This document shows positions 1-8,933 of a stretch of DNA of 64,000 nucleotides, in pieces (position 1 is the first letter of the stretch; each line of letters begins with the position of its first letter). The notes under the pieces are model-generated. The model was given only the letters and a program-made list of their open reading frames with translations, had not been told where the DNA came from and searched no databases. Origin of the DNA: Planctomycetota bacterium (GTDB lineage Bacteria > Planctomycetota > Phycisphaerae > Phycisphaerales > SM1A02); the NCBI GenBank assembly GCA_016872835.1, contig VGYX01000009.1:1-64000 (forward strand). Reading direction: 5' to 3'. The position numbers and the translations under genes are program-made.

Positions 1-225
1 AGGCGCGGGCGCGGGCTCGGGTGCGGGCGCGGGCTCGGGCGCAGGCGCGGGCTCGGGTGCGGGCGCGGGCTCGGGTGCAGGCGCGGGCTCGGGGGCAGGC
101 GCGGGCGCAGGCGCGGGCTCCGGCGCCGGCGCGGGCGCCGGCGCGGGCTCGGGTGCAGGCGCGGGTGCAGGCGCGGGCTCGGGTGCAGGCGCGGGCGCGG
201 GCGCGGGCTCGGGTGCAGATTCGGG
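1..225. repeat. Degenerate tandem repeat coding for Pro/Ala/Glu repeats
   Basis: The first 225 bases are an imperfect tandem array of GC-rich 6-18 base units built on variants of gcgggctcgggtgca. Read on the minus strand in the frame of the lipoprotein gene, they encode alternating P-A and P-E-P-A units. The array continues past the left edge, so its length is unknown. It is coding sequence in an open frame, not an intergenic repeat. Confidence 0.85.
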
Positions 226-939
226 TTTCGTCTCTGCTGCTGGTTGCGCGATGGGCTGGGCGGCAGGCACAACCGCCGGCTCGACGACAGGCTCCGCCGT
301 CGGCGCAGGCGACGGTGACGCTGCAGGCGCGCGTGCGGGTGACGGGACGACCACACGCGACGGCCGCATCGTGGCCTCTGGAATGTCGGCTGGCACCGCA
401 GGCTCGGAACCGGATGTACGCACCTCGGCGCCGCGCGCGGTCTGTACGAGCGGCTGGACCGGCGCCACGCTCTCGGCCCCGGGCCGCTCGATCGGCTTGA
501 CCGTCTTGGGCGGCGGAAGCGCCATGCCGGCGAGGCGCCGCTCGACCTCGTTCATGAACTGCTGGCCCTGCAGCCAGAAGTGGGCAGGGATGCTGGCCGA
601 GCGACTGGCGAAGGTGAGCGAGGGCGGCTCGGTCGGGGTGACGTTCGCGGTGAAGCGCCACTCGCGCTCCTCGCGACGCGGCTTCTGGCCCACGATCACC
701 ACATCTCGGCGCAGATCACGGCGGATCTCGACCGTGGCCGAGGCGTCGTCGCGGAACACTTCGTTGTCGACCACGATCCAGTCGGGATAGCGAGGATCCT
801 CGGCCGTTGCGACCATCGCCTGCCAGACCTGATCGCGGTTGTAGCCGGGAAACTCGCGTTCCATCGAACCGCATGCCGCCAGCAGCGCGGGCAGGCACGC
901 GAGCATGCAGCGAAGGATCGCCCGAACGTCACGCCGCAC
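1..939 (-). CDS. Lipoprotein with Pro/Ala/Glu-rich repeat tail (C-terminus off window)
   Basis: Function not recognised. The proposed GTG start at 939 lies 8 bases after AGAAGGT and overlaps the end of yebC. It gives a short basic N-terminus and a hydrophobic segment ending in a lipobox (LLAAC), so export and lipidation are expected. A later ATG at 906 would shorten the signal. About 130 residues of folded sequence follow (motifs EFPGYNRDQVWQAM and WIVVDNEVF), then an Ala/Pro/Val-rich linker, then P-A-P-E repeats that run off the window. Such tails usually span the periplasm or peptidoglycan. It is the last visible gene of the nusA operon. Membrane topology is inferred from the signal only. 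Confidence 0.75.
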   Translation of the reverse strand, partial: MRRDVRAILRCMLACLPALLAACGSMEREFPGYNRDQVWQAMVATAEDPRYPDWIVVDNEVFRDDASATVEIRRDLRRDVVIVGQKPRREEREWRFTANVTPTEPPSLTFASRSASIPAHFWLQGQQFMNEVERRLAGMALPPPKTVKPIERPGAESVAPVQPLVQTARGAEVRTSGSEPAVPADIPEATMRPSRVVVPSPARAPAASPSPAPTAEPVVEPAVVPAAQPIAQPAAETKPESAPEPAPAPAPAPEPAPAPAPAPEPAPAPAPAPEPAPAPAPAPEPAPAPEPAPAPEPAPAPEPAPAPEPAPAP

Positions 940-1645
940 TGGTGTGCACCTTCTGCACGTCGTCGTGCTCCTCCAGCGCGTCGACCAGCTTCTCGAGCTT
1001 CGCGCGCATGGTCTCGTCGATCTCCACGGGGCTCACGGGGAGAAAGGCTACCTCGGCGCTCTCGGTGGCGATGCCGCGCGCCTCGAGCGTCTCGCGCACG
1101 GCGCCGAACTGCGCCGGCTCGGTGAGCACCTGGAAGCCCTCGTCCATGCTGGAGACGTCATCGGCCCCGGCCTCGATGGCGATCTCCATGAGCTTGTCCT
1201 CGGTCGCGGCCGCCGCCGACACCAGCAGCACGCCGCGCTGCTGGAAGGAGAAGGCGACGCTGCCCGGTACGCCGAGCTTGCCGTCGTTCTTGTCGAAGAT
1301 GGCGCGGATCTCGGGCGCGGTGCGGTTCACGTTGCTGGTGAGGGCCTCGACGATCACGGCCACGCCGCCCGGGCCGTAGCCCTCGTAGCGGACGGACTCG
1401 AAGCGCTCGCCGTCGGTCTCCCCCGCCCCCTTCTTGACCGCCTTCTCGATGGTCTCGCGCGGCATGTTGCCGGCCTTCGCGTCCAGGATCGCCAGGCGAA
1501 GCACCGCGTTGAACTTCGGATCGCTGCCGCCATTGCGCGCGGCCACGATGATCGCGCGGCTGAGCTTGCTCCAGATGCGACCGCGCTTGGCGTCGACCGC
1601 GGCCTTGCGGTGCTTGATGTTCTTCCAGGCGCTGTGTCCAGCCAT
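929..1645 (-). CDS. yebC: YebC/PmpR family protein
   Basis: The 238-residue protein starts MAGHSAWKNIKHRKAAVDAK, the hallmark of the YebC/PmpR/TACO1 family, and keeps the GGSDPKFN, NMPRETIEKAVKKG and YEGYGPGGVA blocks. Length is normal for the family. Members were first described as DNA-binding regulators. More recent work links them to translation, helping ribosomes pass proline-rich stretches. That role fits this operon, which otherwise encodes NusA, IF-2 and RbfA. The gene directly downstream is extremely proline-rich, which is suggestive but may be coincidence. The start lies 2 bases after the stop of the upstream TPR gene, so translation is probably coupled. Confidence 0.95.
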   Translation of the reverse strand: MAGHSAWKNIKHRKAAVDAKRGRIWSKLSRAIIVAARNGGSDPKFNAVLRLAILDAKAGNMPRETIEKAVKKGAGETDGERFESVRYEGYGPGGVAVIVEALTSNVNRTAPEIRAIFDKNDGKLGVPGSVAFSFQQRGVLLVSAAAATEDKLMEIAIEAGADDVSSMDEGFQVLTEPAQFGAVRETLEARGIATESAEVAFLPVSPVEIDETMRAKLEKLVDALEEHDDVQKVHTSAA

Positions 1646-1647
1646 GG

Positions 1648-4600
1648 TCAGGGAACGGCGGCGGGCGCGGACGTGGCGGGCGGTCGCGGTGCGATCGGGG
1701 GCTCACGCCCCTCCGCGATCGCCTGCAGCTTCGCCTGCGCACGCGCGATCGCGGCGCCGTCTCGCGCATCGTAGAAGGAAGCCGCGCTCCATGCACGAAG
1801 CCCGGTGCGCCGCGACTGCATGCGATCGAAGGCCGGTATCGCCGCGGCACGCGAGGCGCTGCCTCGGCCGCGTTCGACGACCAGACGCCATGCCGTGGTG
1901 GCCTCCTCGCGCAAGTTCGAGGCCCACAGCGCGTCGCCCAGATGATCGAGCGGCTCCATGCCGGGATCGGACCCGTCGGTCGCGCGACGCAGGCGATCAA
2001 GCGCCTCCGCCACCGGCGCGCCCGAGAGGTATGACCACCAGCCTGCGGTGTCGAGGGTGCTTCGTTCCGAGGGTCCGGCCTCGAGCGCGCGACGGACCAG
2101 TTCCGCCGTGGTGGCGTCGAGCTGGCCCGCGACGATGCGCATCCAGGCCAGATTGTTGAGCGCCTCGCCCAGATCCGGACGCAATCCGACCGCGGTCTGG
2201 AAGAGCATGATCGCGGACGCGTCGCGACCGGCCATCAGGAACATGCCGGCGAGCTCGTTGATCTCGGTGGCCTCGTCGGGGGTCGTGGCGTCGACGAGGA
2301 CCGACCGCTTGCTGGTGGCGAGTTCGCTCCGGAGCAGTTCGAGCGCCGGCTGCGCTTGATCAGCCGCCGCCAGCGCCGCGAGCGACGCGCGAAGCAGCGG
2401 CACCCGCTCCGACGCCGTGCTTCGCGATGCGCAGGCCTGCAGCATCGCGGCGGCACGGTCAGCCTCGCCCTCGTCGATCAGGCGCTGCGCGGCCTCCATG
2501 ATGGCGTTCGCGCTCCATGCGCGCGCGTGCGAGCGCGCGAGCTTCGCCGCCCCCGCGTCATCGCCAGCCAGCATCGCTGCCACAAGCGCGAGCGGACCCG
2601 CATCGGGCGACTCCAGCGCCGCGGTGCCAATCGTGCCGACGAGTTCGCGACGGTTCGGAAGCTCCGCCGACAACCGCAGCGCCAGTGTGAGGGCGGTGAG
2701 CCGCTGCGCCGAGCTGAGCAAGGGCGTCTCCTGAATGGTGCGCAATGCCCGCATGGCGGCGTCCTCGCGCTTGGCGCGCAACGCGAACTCCGCGCGCTCC
2801 AACGTGAGGCGAGGCGAGTGGCGAACTTCGGGCAGCGCATCGAAAGCCGCCCACGCCTCGTCGGAGCGTCCCGCGATCACGAGTGCTCGCGCCCAAGCGA
2901 GCTTTCGCGCCAGACTCTCAGGCTCGTCCAGCGCCGCCTGCCGAAGCAGCAGCACGCCCGCGTCGATGCGGCCCCGCTTCGCCAGCACGCTGAAGAGCGC
3001 CTCCAACGGAACGGCCGTCGCGGGGCGGCGCTTGCAGAGATCCTGCAGGAGTCGCTCGACCGAGTCGATCTGCTCGGCCGCCGCACCCGCCGACACCATG
3101 GCGCGCGCGACCTCCGCGTCCAGCGGATCCTCGAGCAGCAGGGTTCGAAGCGGGTCGAGCGCTGGCTCTCCTTGCCCGGCCTGCACGCGGCGCAGCGCCT
3201 CCGCACGGTCCAGTTCACGCAGGGCCACATCCTGCTGCGGGGGCTGGCGGAGCAGATCCACGATCTCGTTGCGCTGCGCGGAGTCCGGCGCGAGCAGCTG
3301 GAGCAGCGTGCGCGTGACGTCGGATCGCGACGGCGCCGCCTCCCAGGCGCGCTCGGCCGCCAGCCGCGCCTCGGCAAGCCGAGCCTGCGGACCATCCGGC
3401 CGCTCCCACTCGGCTGGCGTCATCAGGTCGGCGCGTGTCCGTGCGAGCCATGCCTCGGGCCCGTCGCCATCGAGCTCGATCGCCTTCTCCGACCAGGTAT
3501 TCGCGGCTTCGCGGTCCCCAAGTGCCACGAAGGCATCGGCCAGCGCTGCGGCCACGCGTGCGTCGGAGACCGGCTCGCCAGCGATCCGTCGAAGTCCGGC
3601 GCCATCCTCCAGCGCGCCGGCGGCCAGCACCTGCACCACGCGCATGGGCGCGGCGTACGCCGCCAAGGCGCCCGTGGACGCCAGATCCGCGGCAAGCGGC
3701 GCCTCGCCGCCAAGAAGTTCGAAGTGCGCGCGCAACAGGCGCGACGCGTCATCGTTGCGCGACGCGAACTGCGCACGCAGCGACGACGGCGCGGCAGCCG
3801 TTGAACGCAGACCCGCCGCGATCTCGGCCGCGAGCCACGGCGCTTCCTGCGCGCGACGACACGCCATCTCGACGGCCTGCGCAGTTCCCATGCGCTCGGC
3901 CAGCCATGCGAGTGCAGGGCCGAAGTGAACGCGATCCGTGCCGCGAGCCAGGAGATCGTTCACGAAGGCGATGCCTCCCGACGGAACGCGTGCCCGCAGC
4001 GCCAACAGATCGAGACCGGCGGGATCCGCCGAGGCGATGGATTCACGGGCGGCGTCTGGAAGCGCGGCCAGTGCAGTCGGCAATCCGGACCGTCCAGGCG
4101 CGTCGGGCTGCGCGAACGATCTCGTGACGACTTCCGAGGCTTTCTCCCCCTGCTCCAACTGCACCAGCGCCCACGCGAGTCGACCGAGCGACACGCGATC
4201 CTCGACCGGCGCCGATGCGAGCGCCGACTCGAAGGCCTTCGCCGCGGCTTCAGCATCGCCCGAGGCGAGCGCACACTCGCCGGCGATGCGCATGAGGTCC
4301 GCGGATTGCCGCTTCAGCGCGGCGGCCTCCGGACCCTTCCACGCCTGACTCGACTGCCATGCCTCGTTCAGGCACTGCATGGCCGCGCGCAGGTAGCCCA
4401 GTTCGCGCAGTGAAAGTCCAAGCGCCACCGCGTGACCGATCGCCTCGCGCGGCTCGGGCTGCGGCGCCTCGCCGACACGGACCATCTGGCGCAGCCGAAG
4501 CAGGCGCTCCGCGGCCGCCAGCGGTTGTCGCGCGCTCGCGGCGTCCACGCCACCGGAGGCGAGCGCCTCAGGATCGAGCGGCTGCATCGAGAGCACACGA

Positions 4601-5043
4601 TCCCACGCCTCGTTGGCAAGATCGCGCCGACCTGCGGCGTCGAGCACGCGACCGAGCTCGCGCCAGGACTGCAGGTCGCCGCTGTCCCGACGCAGGTGCT
4701 CCGCCAGGAACTGCACCGCGGCCTCGAGCTGTCCCGTCGAGACCAGCCGACGCGCCTCGCGCACCGACGCGTTGGGCTCAGGGGCGTCGAGTGGCGGCGC
4801 CTCCCCACAAAGCGGCGCGATCGCCTCGGCGACCTGCGCAAGCGATCGATGCATGAGCTGGGGATCACCCACCGGAAGCGGACGAAGCGCACCGGGTGGA
4901 ACCAGGGCCGGCGCCGCGGCCGTCCCGGGCTGCACGCTTGGGGTCGCCGTGACCTGCGGTGCCGCATGCGCAAGCGCACACCAGACGGATCCTGCGATCG
5001 CGACGATGCGTAGCGGACCGGCCGGCATGCGGCGTCGCGTCAC
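1648..5043 (-). CDS. Large exported TPR-repeat protein
   Basis: This 1131-residue protein has an N-terminal signal peptide (RIVAIAGSVWCALAHA, cleavage near residue 27). The rest is almost entirely Ala/Leu/Arg-rich helical repeats of TPR type, for example AVQFLAEHLRRDSGDLQSW near residue 95 and AIMLFQTAVGLRPDLGEALN near residue 960. No catalytic domain is visible. It is probably a periplasmic scaffold, but its partner is unknown. The start is GTG at 5043, in a GTGA overlap with the stop of the HhH gene; an ATG five codons later is the alternative. Being the third-longest product of its size class in a translation operon is odd, because TPR scaffolds are not usual members. Confidence 0.8.
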   Translation of the reverse strand: MTRRRMPAGPLRIVAIAGSVWCALAHAAPQVTATPSVQPGTAAAPALVPPGALRPLPVGDPQLMHRSLAQVAEAIAPLCGEAPPLDAPEPNASVREARRLVSTGQLEAAVQFLAEHLRRDSGDLQSWRELGRVLDAAGRRDLANEAWDRVLSMQPLDPEALASGGVDAASARQPLAAAERLLRLRQMVRVGEAPQPEPREAIGHAVALGLSLRELGYLRAAMQCLNEAWQSSQAWKGPEAAALKRQSADLMRIAGECALASGDAEAAAKAFESALASAPVEDRVSLGRLAWALVQLEQGEKASEVVTRSFAQPDAPGRSGLPTALAALPDAARESIASADPAGLDLLALRARVPSGGIAFVNDLLARGTDRVHFGPALAWLAERMGTAQAVEMACRRAQEAPWLAAEIAAGLRSTAAAPSSLRAQFASRNDDASRLLRAHFELLGGEAPLAADLASTGALAAYAAPMRVVQVLAAGALEDGAGLRRIAGEPVSDARVAAALADAFVALGDREAANTWSEKAIELDGDGPEAWLARTRADLMTPAEWERPDGPQARLAEARLAAERAWEAAPSRSDVTRTLLQLLAPDSAQRNEIVDLLRQPPQQDVALRELDRAEALRRVQAGQGEPALDPLRTLLLEDPLDAEVARAMVSAGAAAEQIDSVERLLQDLCKRRPATAVPLEALFSVLAKRGRIDAGVLLLRQAALDEPESLARKLAWARALVIAGRSDEAWAAFDALPEVRHSPRLTLERAEFALRAKREDAAMRALRTIQETPLLSSAQRLTALTLALRLSAELPNRRELVGTIGTAALESPDAGPLALVAAMLAGDDAGAAKLARSHARAWSANAIMEAAQRLIDEGEADRAAAMLQACASRSTASERVPLLRASLAALAAADQAQPALELLRSELATSKRSVLVDATTPDEATEINELAGMFLMAGRDASAIMLFQTAVGLRPDLGEALNNLAWMRIVAGQLDATTAELVRRALEAGPSERSTLDTAGWWSYLSGAPVAEALDRLRRATDGSDPGMEPLDHLGDALWASNLREEATTAWRLVVERGRGSASRAAAIPAFDRMQSRRTGLRAWSAASFYDARDGAAIARAQAKLQAIAEGREPPIAPRPPATSAPAAVP

Positions 5044-5687
5044 TTGCGCTTCTTGCCCAGCCGCGGCACACGACCGCTGGCCAAGAAGCGATCGGTGGCC
5101 TTGCGAAGCGCGGCATGCGCCTCCAGCGCGTCCTCGGCAAGCACATGGCGCGAGAGCAGCGCGGCGACCTCGACAGGCTCCGAAGCGTCGGACAGCACCT
5201 CGGCCTCACTGAGCACGTCCACCGTGGCCTGATCGACCGGCACCGCGTGGATGCTCAGGCCCAGCAGCAGCGTGCGCGCCGCCACGAATGGCGTGATGCC
5301 GGCGAGTCCCTCGATGTAGGTCTTCGCCTCCTTCTTCAAGAGGTTGCGCAGGCGCTCCAGGCTGACCTTGTGCTCACGCTTGTAGATGTCCATGAGCGTG
5401 CGGCGCATCAGCACGCAGCGATCCCACGCGAGCGGGTAGCGCACGCCGATCAGGCTCACCTGCTCCTTCACCAGCATGGCGCGCAGGTCGTTCACGTCCA
5501 CGCTGCCGCGCATGAGCTTGTCGAATGCGGTCGAGCCCTGCTCGTCGGTGGCGTCGGCCATCATGAAGCTCTCGATGAGCAGCTCGACCAGGTCGGTCCT
5601 CGGAGTCGGCGGCGCCGACGCGTGGGACTTGAGCAGCTCCTTGAACTTACCGATGGCGAGGTCGCTCTTCATGGCGGATGCGGTCAT
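5040..5687 (-). CDS. HhH (endonuclease III-like) protein lacking the catalytic lysine
   Basis: The 215-residue protein contains a helix-hairpin-helix segment (LAGITPFVAARTLLLGL, around residue 130) followed by HAVPVDQATVDVL. This resembles the HhH-GPD core of endonuclease III, L-P-G-V-G-R-K-T-A...VDTH. The Asp after Val is kept, but the position of the catalytic Lys is Phe, and the C-terminal iron-sulphur cysteines are absent. I infer a DNA- or RNA-binding relative without lyase activity. The tail ends in a Lys/Arg cluster. It sits between rbfA and the TPR gene with 4-base overlaps at both ends (ATGA and GTGA), so it is made together with translation factors. Confidence 0.65.
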   Translation of the reverse strand: MTASAMKSDLAIGKFKELLKSHASAPPTPRTDLVELLIESFMMADATDEQGSTAFDKLMRGSVDVNDLRAMLVKEQVSLIGVRYPLAWDRCVLMRRTLMDIYKREHKVSLERLRNLLKKEAKTYIEGLAGITPFVAARTLLLGLSIHAVPVDQATVDVLSEAEVLSDASEPVEVAALLSRHVLAEDALEAHAALRKATDRFLASGRVPRLGKKRK

Positions 5688-6076
5688 GGGGTTCCTTCGT
5701 GCGTTGCTTCCGGGGCATCCCCAGACAGCGATGCGTCCAGCGCCGCCTGGCGCTTCAACGAGTCATCCAGGCGGAATTCCAGTCGTGGCATGCGGCGAAT
5801 CTCGACGTGGCGCGCCATGCCCTGCTTCAGGTGGCCCGACGCGTGGCGCAGCGCCTGCAGCGCCAGGGCGCCCGACGTCTCCGGCAGCACCGAGATGCCA
5901 GCCGTGAACGACTGCCCATCGGGCGACAGCGTGCCACCGGTCACCGTGACGAGCGTGCCGTCAAGGCGCGGATCGGACAGCCCTCCCACGAGGGCCTGAC
6001 GCAGCGCGCGGGTGAGCGCGCTGGTCACGCGCCCGTCGGCGCGCTCGTGGCCGGACTCGTCGCGGTGGTGCCTCAT
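5684..6076 (-). CDS. rbfA: Ribosome-binding factor A
   Basis: A 131-residue protein starting at the ATG at 6076, which overlaps the infB stop as ATGA; longer upstream frames are ruled out by this coupling. Sequence features of RbfA are visible: RVTSALTRALRQAL near the N-terminus, SDPRLDGTLVTVTGGTLSPDG, and the HVEIRRMPRLEFRLDDSL block near residue 95. RbfA is a KH-fold factor that binds immature 30S subunits and assists 16S rRNA 5'-end maturation and cold adaptation. The infB-rbfA order is conserved across bacteria. The stop overlaps the start of the HhH gene, also as ATGA. Confidence 0.93.
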   Translation of the reverse strand: MRHHRDESGHERADGRVTSALTRALRQALVGGLSDPRLDGTLVTVTGGTLSPDGQSFTAGISVLPETSGALALQALRHASGHLKQGMARHVEIRRMPRLEFRLDDSLKRQAALDASLSGDAPEATHEGTP

Positions 6077-8895
6077 CGCTTCTCGGGCATCGAGCGGCTC
6101 ACGGTCGTGGTGCGGTAGCACTCGAGCACGTCGCCTTCCTTGATGTCGTCGTAGCCCACGATCTTCATGCCGCACTCGTTGCCGGCACGCACTTCCTTCG
6201 CGTCGTCCTTGAAGCGCTTGAGCTGTTCGAGACGACGGTCCTTCTCGACCACGATGCCGTTGCGCGTCACGCGGATCTGCGCGTTGCGCTCGATGGTGCC
6301 GTCGGTCACGTAGCAGCCCGCGATCATGCCGACCTTGCTGATCTTGAACACCTGTCGCACCTCGGCGTGTCCCAGCACCTCGAGCTTGATTTCGGGGGCG
6401 AGCAGACCCGACGCCGCCTTCGTGACGTCGTCGACGAGGTCGTAGATCACCTCGTAGAGGCGGATCTCCACGTTCTTCTGCTCGGCCTGCGTGCGGGCCT
6501 TGCCGCTGCTGGTCACGTTGAAGCCCACGATGATCGCGCCGGTGGCGCTGGCGAGCGCCACGTCGCTCTCGTTGATGCCGCCCACCGCGCAGTGCTTCAC
6601 GCTGACCGCGACCTCGTCGGTCTTGATCTTCGCCAGCTCGCTGCGCAGCGCCTCGGCGCTGCCCTGCACGTCGGCCTTCACCACCAGCGCCACTTCCTTC
6701 ACCTGGGCCTTGCCCATGTGCTCGAAAATGTTGTCCAGGGTGATCTTCGGCGCCGCCAGCTCGCGCTCGCGCTCGATGCGACGACGCTCCTCGGCGGCCT
6801 CCTCGGCCTCCTTGACGCTCTTGGTGCAGAAGAAGCTGTCGCCCGCGTCGGGCAGCAGGTCGATGCCGCTGATCGCCACCGGCGTGCTCGGACCCGCCTC
6901 GTCCACGCGCTGGCCGCGGTCATTCACGATGTCGCGCACGCGTCCGAAGGCGCGGCCGATGACCACGAAGTCGCCGCGCTTCAGCAGGCCTTCCTGCACG
7001 ATGAGGCGCGCCACGGGGCCGCGGCCCTCCTCGACCTGCGCCTCGAGCACGGTGCCCTGCGCGACGCCCTTGAAGTCGGCCTTCAGGCCCAGCAGCTCGG
7101 CCTGATAGTCGAGCACGTCCAGGAGTTCCTGGATGCCCGTGCCGGCCGTGGCGCTGGTCTTGATGACTTCGGTCGTGCCACCCCACGGCACCGGGTTCAG
7201 GCCATGCTCGGCCAGCTGGCCGAAGATGCGCTGGATGTTGTTCTCGGTGGCCTCGGGGCGATCGATCTTGTTCAGCGCCACCACGATCGGCACGCCGGCC
7301 GCCTTCGCGTGGTTGATGCTCTCGACCGTCTGCGGCATCACGCCGTCGTCGGCCGCGACCACCAGCACCACGATGTCGGTGACCTTCGCGCCGCGCGAAC
7401 GCATGTTCGTGAAGGCCTCGTGGCCGGGGGTGTCGATGAAGGTGACCACGCGGTCGTTCTCGCCAGCCTTCACGCGCGTCTGGAAGGCACGCGTGGCCTG
7501 CGTGATGCCGCCCGCCTCGCCCGCCGCCACGTTCGTGTTGCGGATCTTGTCGAGCAGGCTGGTCTTGCCGTGGTCGACGTGGCCCATGATGGTGACCACG
7601 GGGCTGCGCGGACGCTCGTCGCTGCGCACGCGCTCCTTGAAGCCGGCCTCGATGATCTCGGCGGCGCTCTTGGCCTCCTCGATCTCCAGCTCGACGCTGA
7701 ACTCCAGCATGGTCTCGAGCGCCTGATCGGCGGTGATCACGCTGTTGATCGTGGCGACCGTGCCCTGCAGGAAGAGCTTCTTCAGGATGTCGCCGGCCTT
7801 CACGCCAGTGACCGCGCTGAGTTCCTTGATGTGGATCGGCTCGGCGATCTTCACGGGACCCTGCGGTGGGCCCGCCTGCTTCTGCGCGGGCACCGGAACG
7901 CGACGGTCCGGCGTGCGCTTGTGGGAGCGGAAGAATCCACCGGAGCGGTTCAGGCGATCCTCGCGCTCGGCGAGGTCCTGCGCGCGCCACGGCTCCGCGC
8001 CACCACCACCGCCACCGCCGCCCTCCTCGCGTGCACGACCGCCTTCGCCCGCCTTCGCACGACGCGCACCCGCGCCGCCACGACGATCGCCGCCGAAAGT
8101 GCGACCACCCGGCGGCGCGACGCCCGCGCCACCACCGGCGCCAGCACCTGCACCACCAAGGCGCGGACCGCGCGACATCGGCGGACCCGTGCGGGGTCGC
8201 GGCGTGGGAAGATTCTCGGGTTGCTCCACGCGGATCAGCTTGGGGCCGCTCATCGCGGTCTTCACCGGCTGCTCCAGACGAGGTCCGCCCGGGCGCACTT
8301 CCTTGGGTCGCGCCGGAACGTTGATCACCGGCGGCGGACCAGGCTTCAGCACGGGGCCACGCGCGGGCTGCGGCGTGGTCGGCTTGATCGGAGCGCCGCC
8401 CTCACCGCCCTGCCGGGGCGGCTGCACCGGCGTGACGGGCTTCGCGACGGTCGGTGCCACAGGCGGCGTGACGATCGGCGCGACCTTCACCTTGACGGGC
8501 TTGGTCCCGCCGGGCTTCGCATCCGCAGGCTTGCCCTCGATCGGCTTCGCCTCGACGGGCTTGGGTTCCACGGGCTTCGAGACCAGCGCGGGCGCAGGCT
8601 CGGCCTTCGGGGCCTCGACCATCTTCTTGGCGACACCCTTGCGTGCCTTCTTCGGCGCGTCGGCCTCGGCCGCCTCGCTCGCCACCTTCTCGACGGCGGG
8701 CGCTTCCGCCACGGCCACGCCACCTGCACCCGCGAACCATTCGCGAATCGTCGCCGCAAGGCCGGCCGAAACGGTCGACTGCGGCTGCTTCACGTCATCG
8801 ATGCCCTCCGCGGTGCACCGGGCGACGATGTCCTTGGACGGGACGCCCAGTTCCTTGGCCAGCTGCGAGACTCGGACTTTCGCGATCTTGCTCAC
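6073..8895 (-). CDS. infB: Translation initiation factor IF-2
   Basis: A 940-residue GTPase that places initiator tRNA on the 30S subunit. The N-terminal IF2_N domain ([19 protein letters not shown]) is at residues 6-25. A very long Ala/Pro/Lys linker follows to about residue 340, including a striking glycine-rich stretch around residues 245-305. The GTPase domain carries [10 protein letters not shown] (near 434), DTPGHEAF (near 485) and LNKID (near 537), followed by domains II-IV. Domain order and catalytic motifs are complete. The gene begins 38 bases after the nusA stop and ends overlapping rbfA. The Gly-rich linker is unusual in composition but linkers of this protein vary widely. Confidence 0.97.
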   Translation of the reverse strand: MSKIAKVRVSQLAKELGVPSKDIVARCTAEGIDDVKQPQSTVSAGLAATIREWFAGAGGVAVAEAPAVEKVASEAAEADAPKKARKGVAKKMVEAPKAEPAPALVSKPVEPKPVEAKPIEGKPADAKPGGTKPVKVKVAPIVTPPVAPTVAKPVTPVQPPRQGGEGGAPIKPTTPQPARGPVLKPGPPPVINVPARPKEVRPGGPRLEQPVKTAMSGPKLIRVEQPENLPTPRPRTGPPMSRGPRLGGAGAGAGGGAGVAPPGGRTFGGDRRGGAGARRAKAGEGGRAREEGGGGGGGGAEPWRAQDLAEREDRLNRSGGFFRSHKRTPDRRVPVPAQKQAGPPQGPVKIAEPIHIKELSAVTGVKAGDILKKLFLQGTVATINSVITADQALETMLEFSVELEIEEAKSAAEIIEAGFKERVRSDERPRSPVVTIMGHVDHGKTSLLDKIRNTNVAAGEAGGITQATRAFQTRVKAGENDRVVTFIDTPGHEAFTNMRSRGAKVTDIVVLVVAADDGVMPQTVESINHAKAAGVPIVVALNKIDRPEATENNIQRIFGQLAEHGLNPVPWGGTTEVIKTSATAGTGIQELLDVLDYQAELLGLKADFKGVAQGTVLEAQVEEGRGPVARLIVQEGLLKRGDFVVIGRAFGRVRDIVNDRGQRVDEAGPSTPVAISGIDLLPDAGDSFFCTKSVKEAEEAAEERRRIERERELAAPKITLDNIFEHMGKAQVKEVALVVKADVQGSAEALRSELAKIKTDEVAVSVKHCAVGGINESDVALASATGAIIVGFNVTSSGKARTQAEQKNVEIRLYEVIYDLVDDVTKAASGLLAPEIKLEVLGHAEVRQVFKISKVGMIAGCYVTDGTIERNAQIRVTRNGIVVEKDRRLEQLKRFKDDAKEVRAGNECGMKIVGYDDIKEGDVLECYRTTTVSRSMPEKR

Positions 8896-8933
8896 GGGTT
8901 CTCCTGTGTGGTCGTGATCGAGGCGTCAGGCCA

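Noticed and set aside
1-225. CRISPR-like or satellite array
   Set aside because: Units are contiguous, degenerate and without spacers. They stay in one open frame as P-A-P-E codons of a lipoprotein gene.
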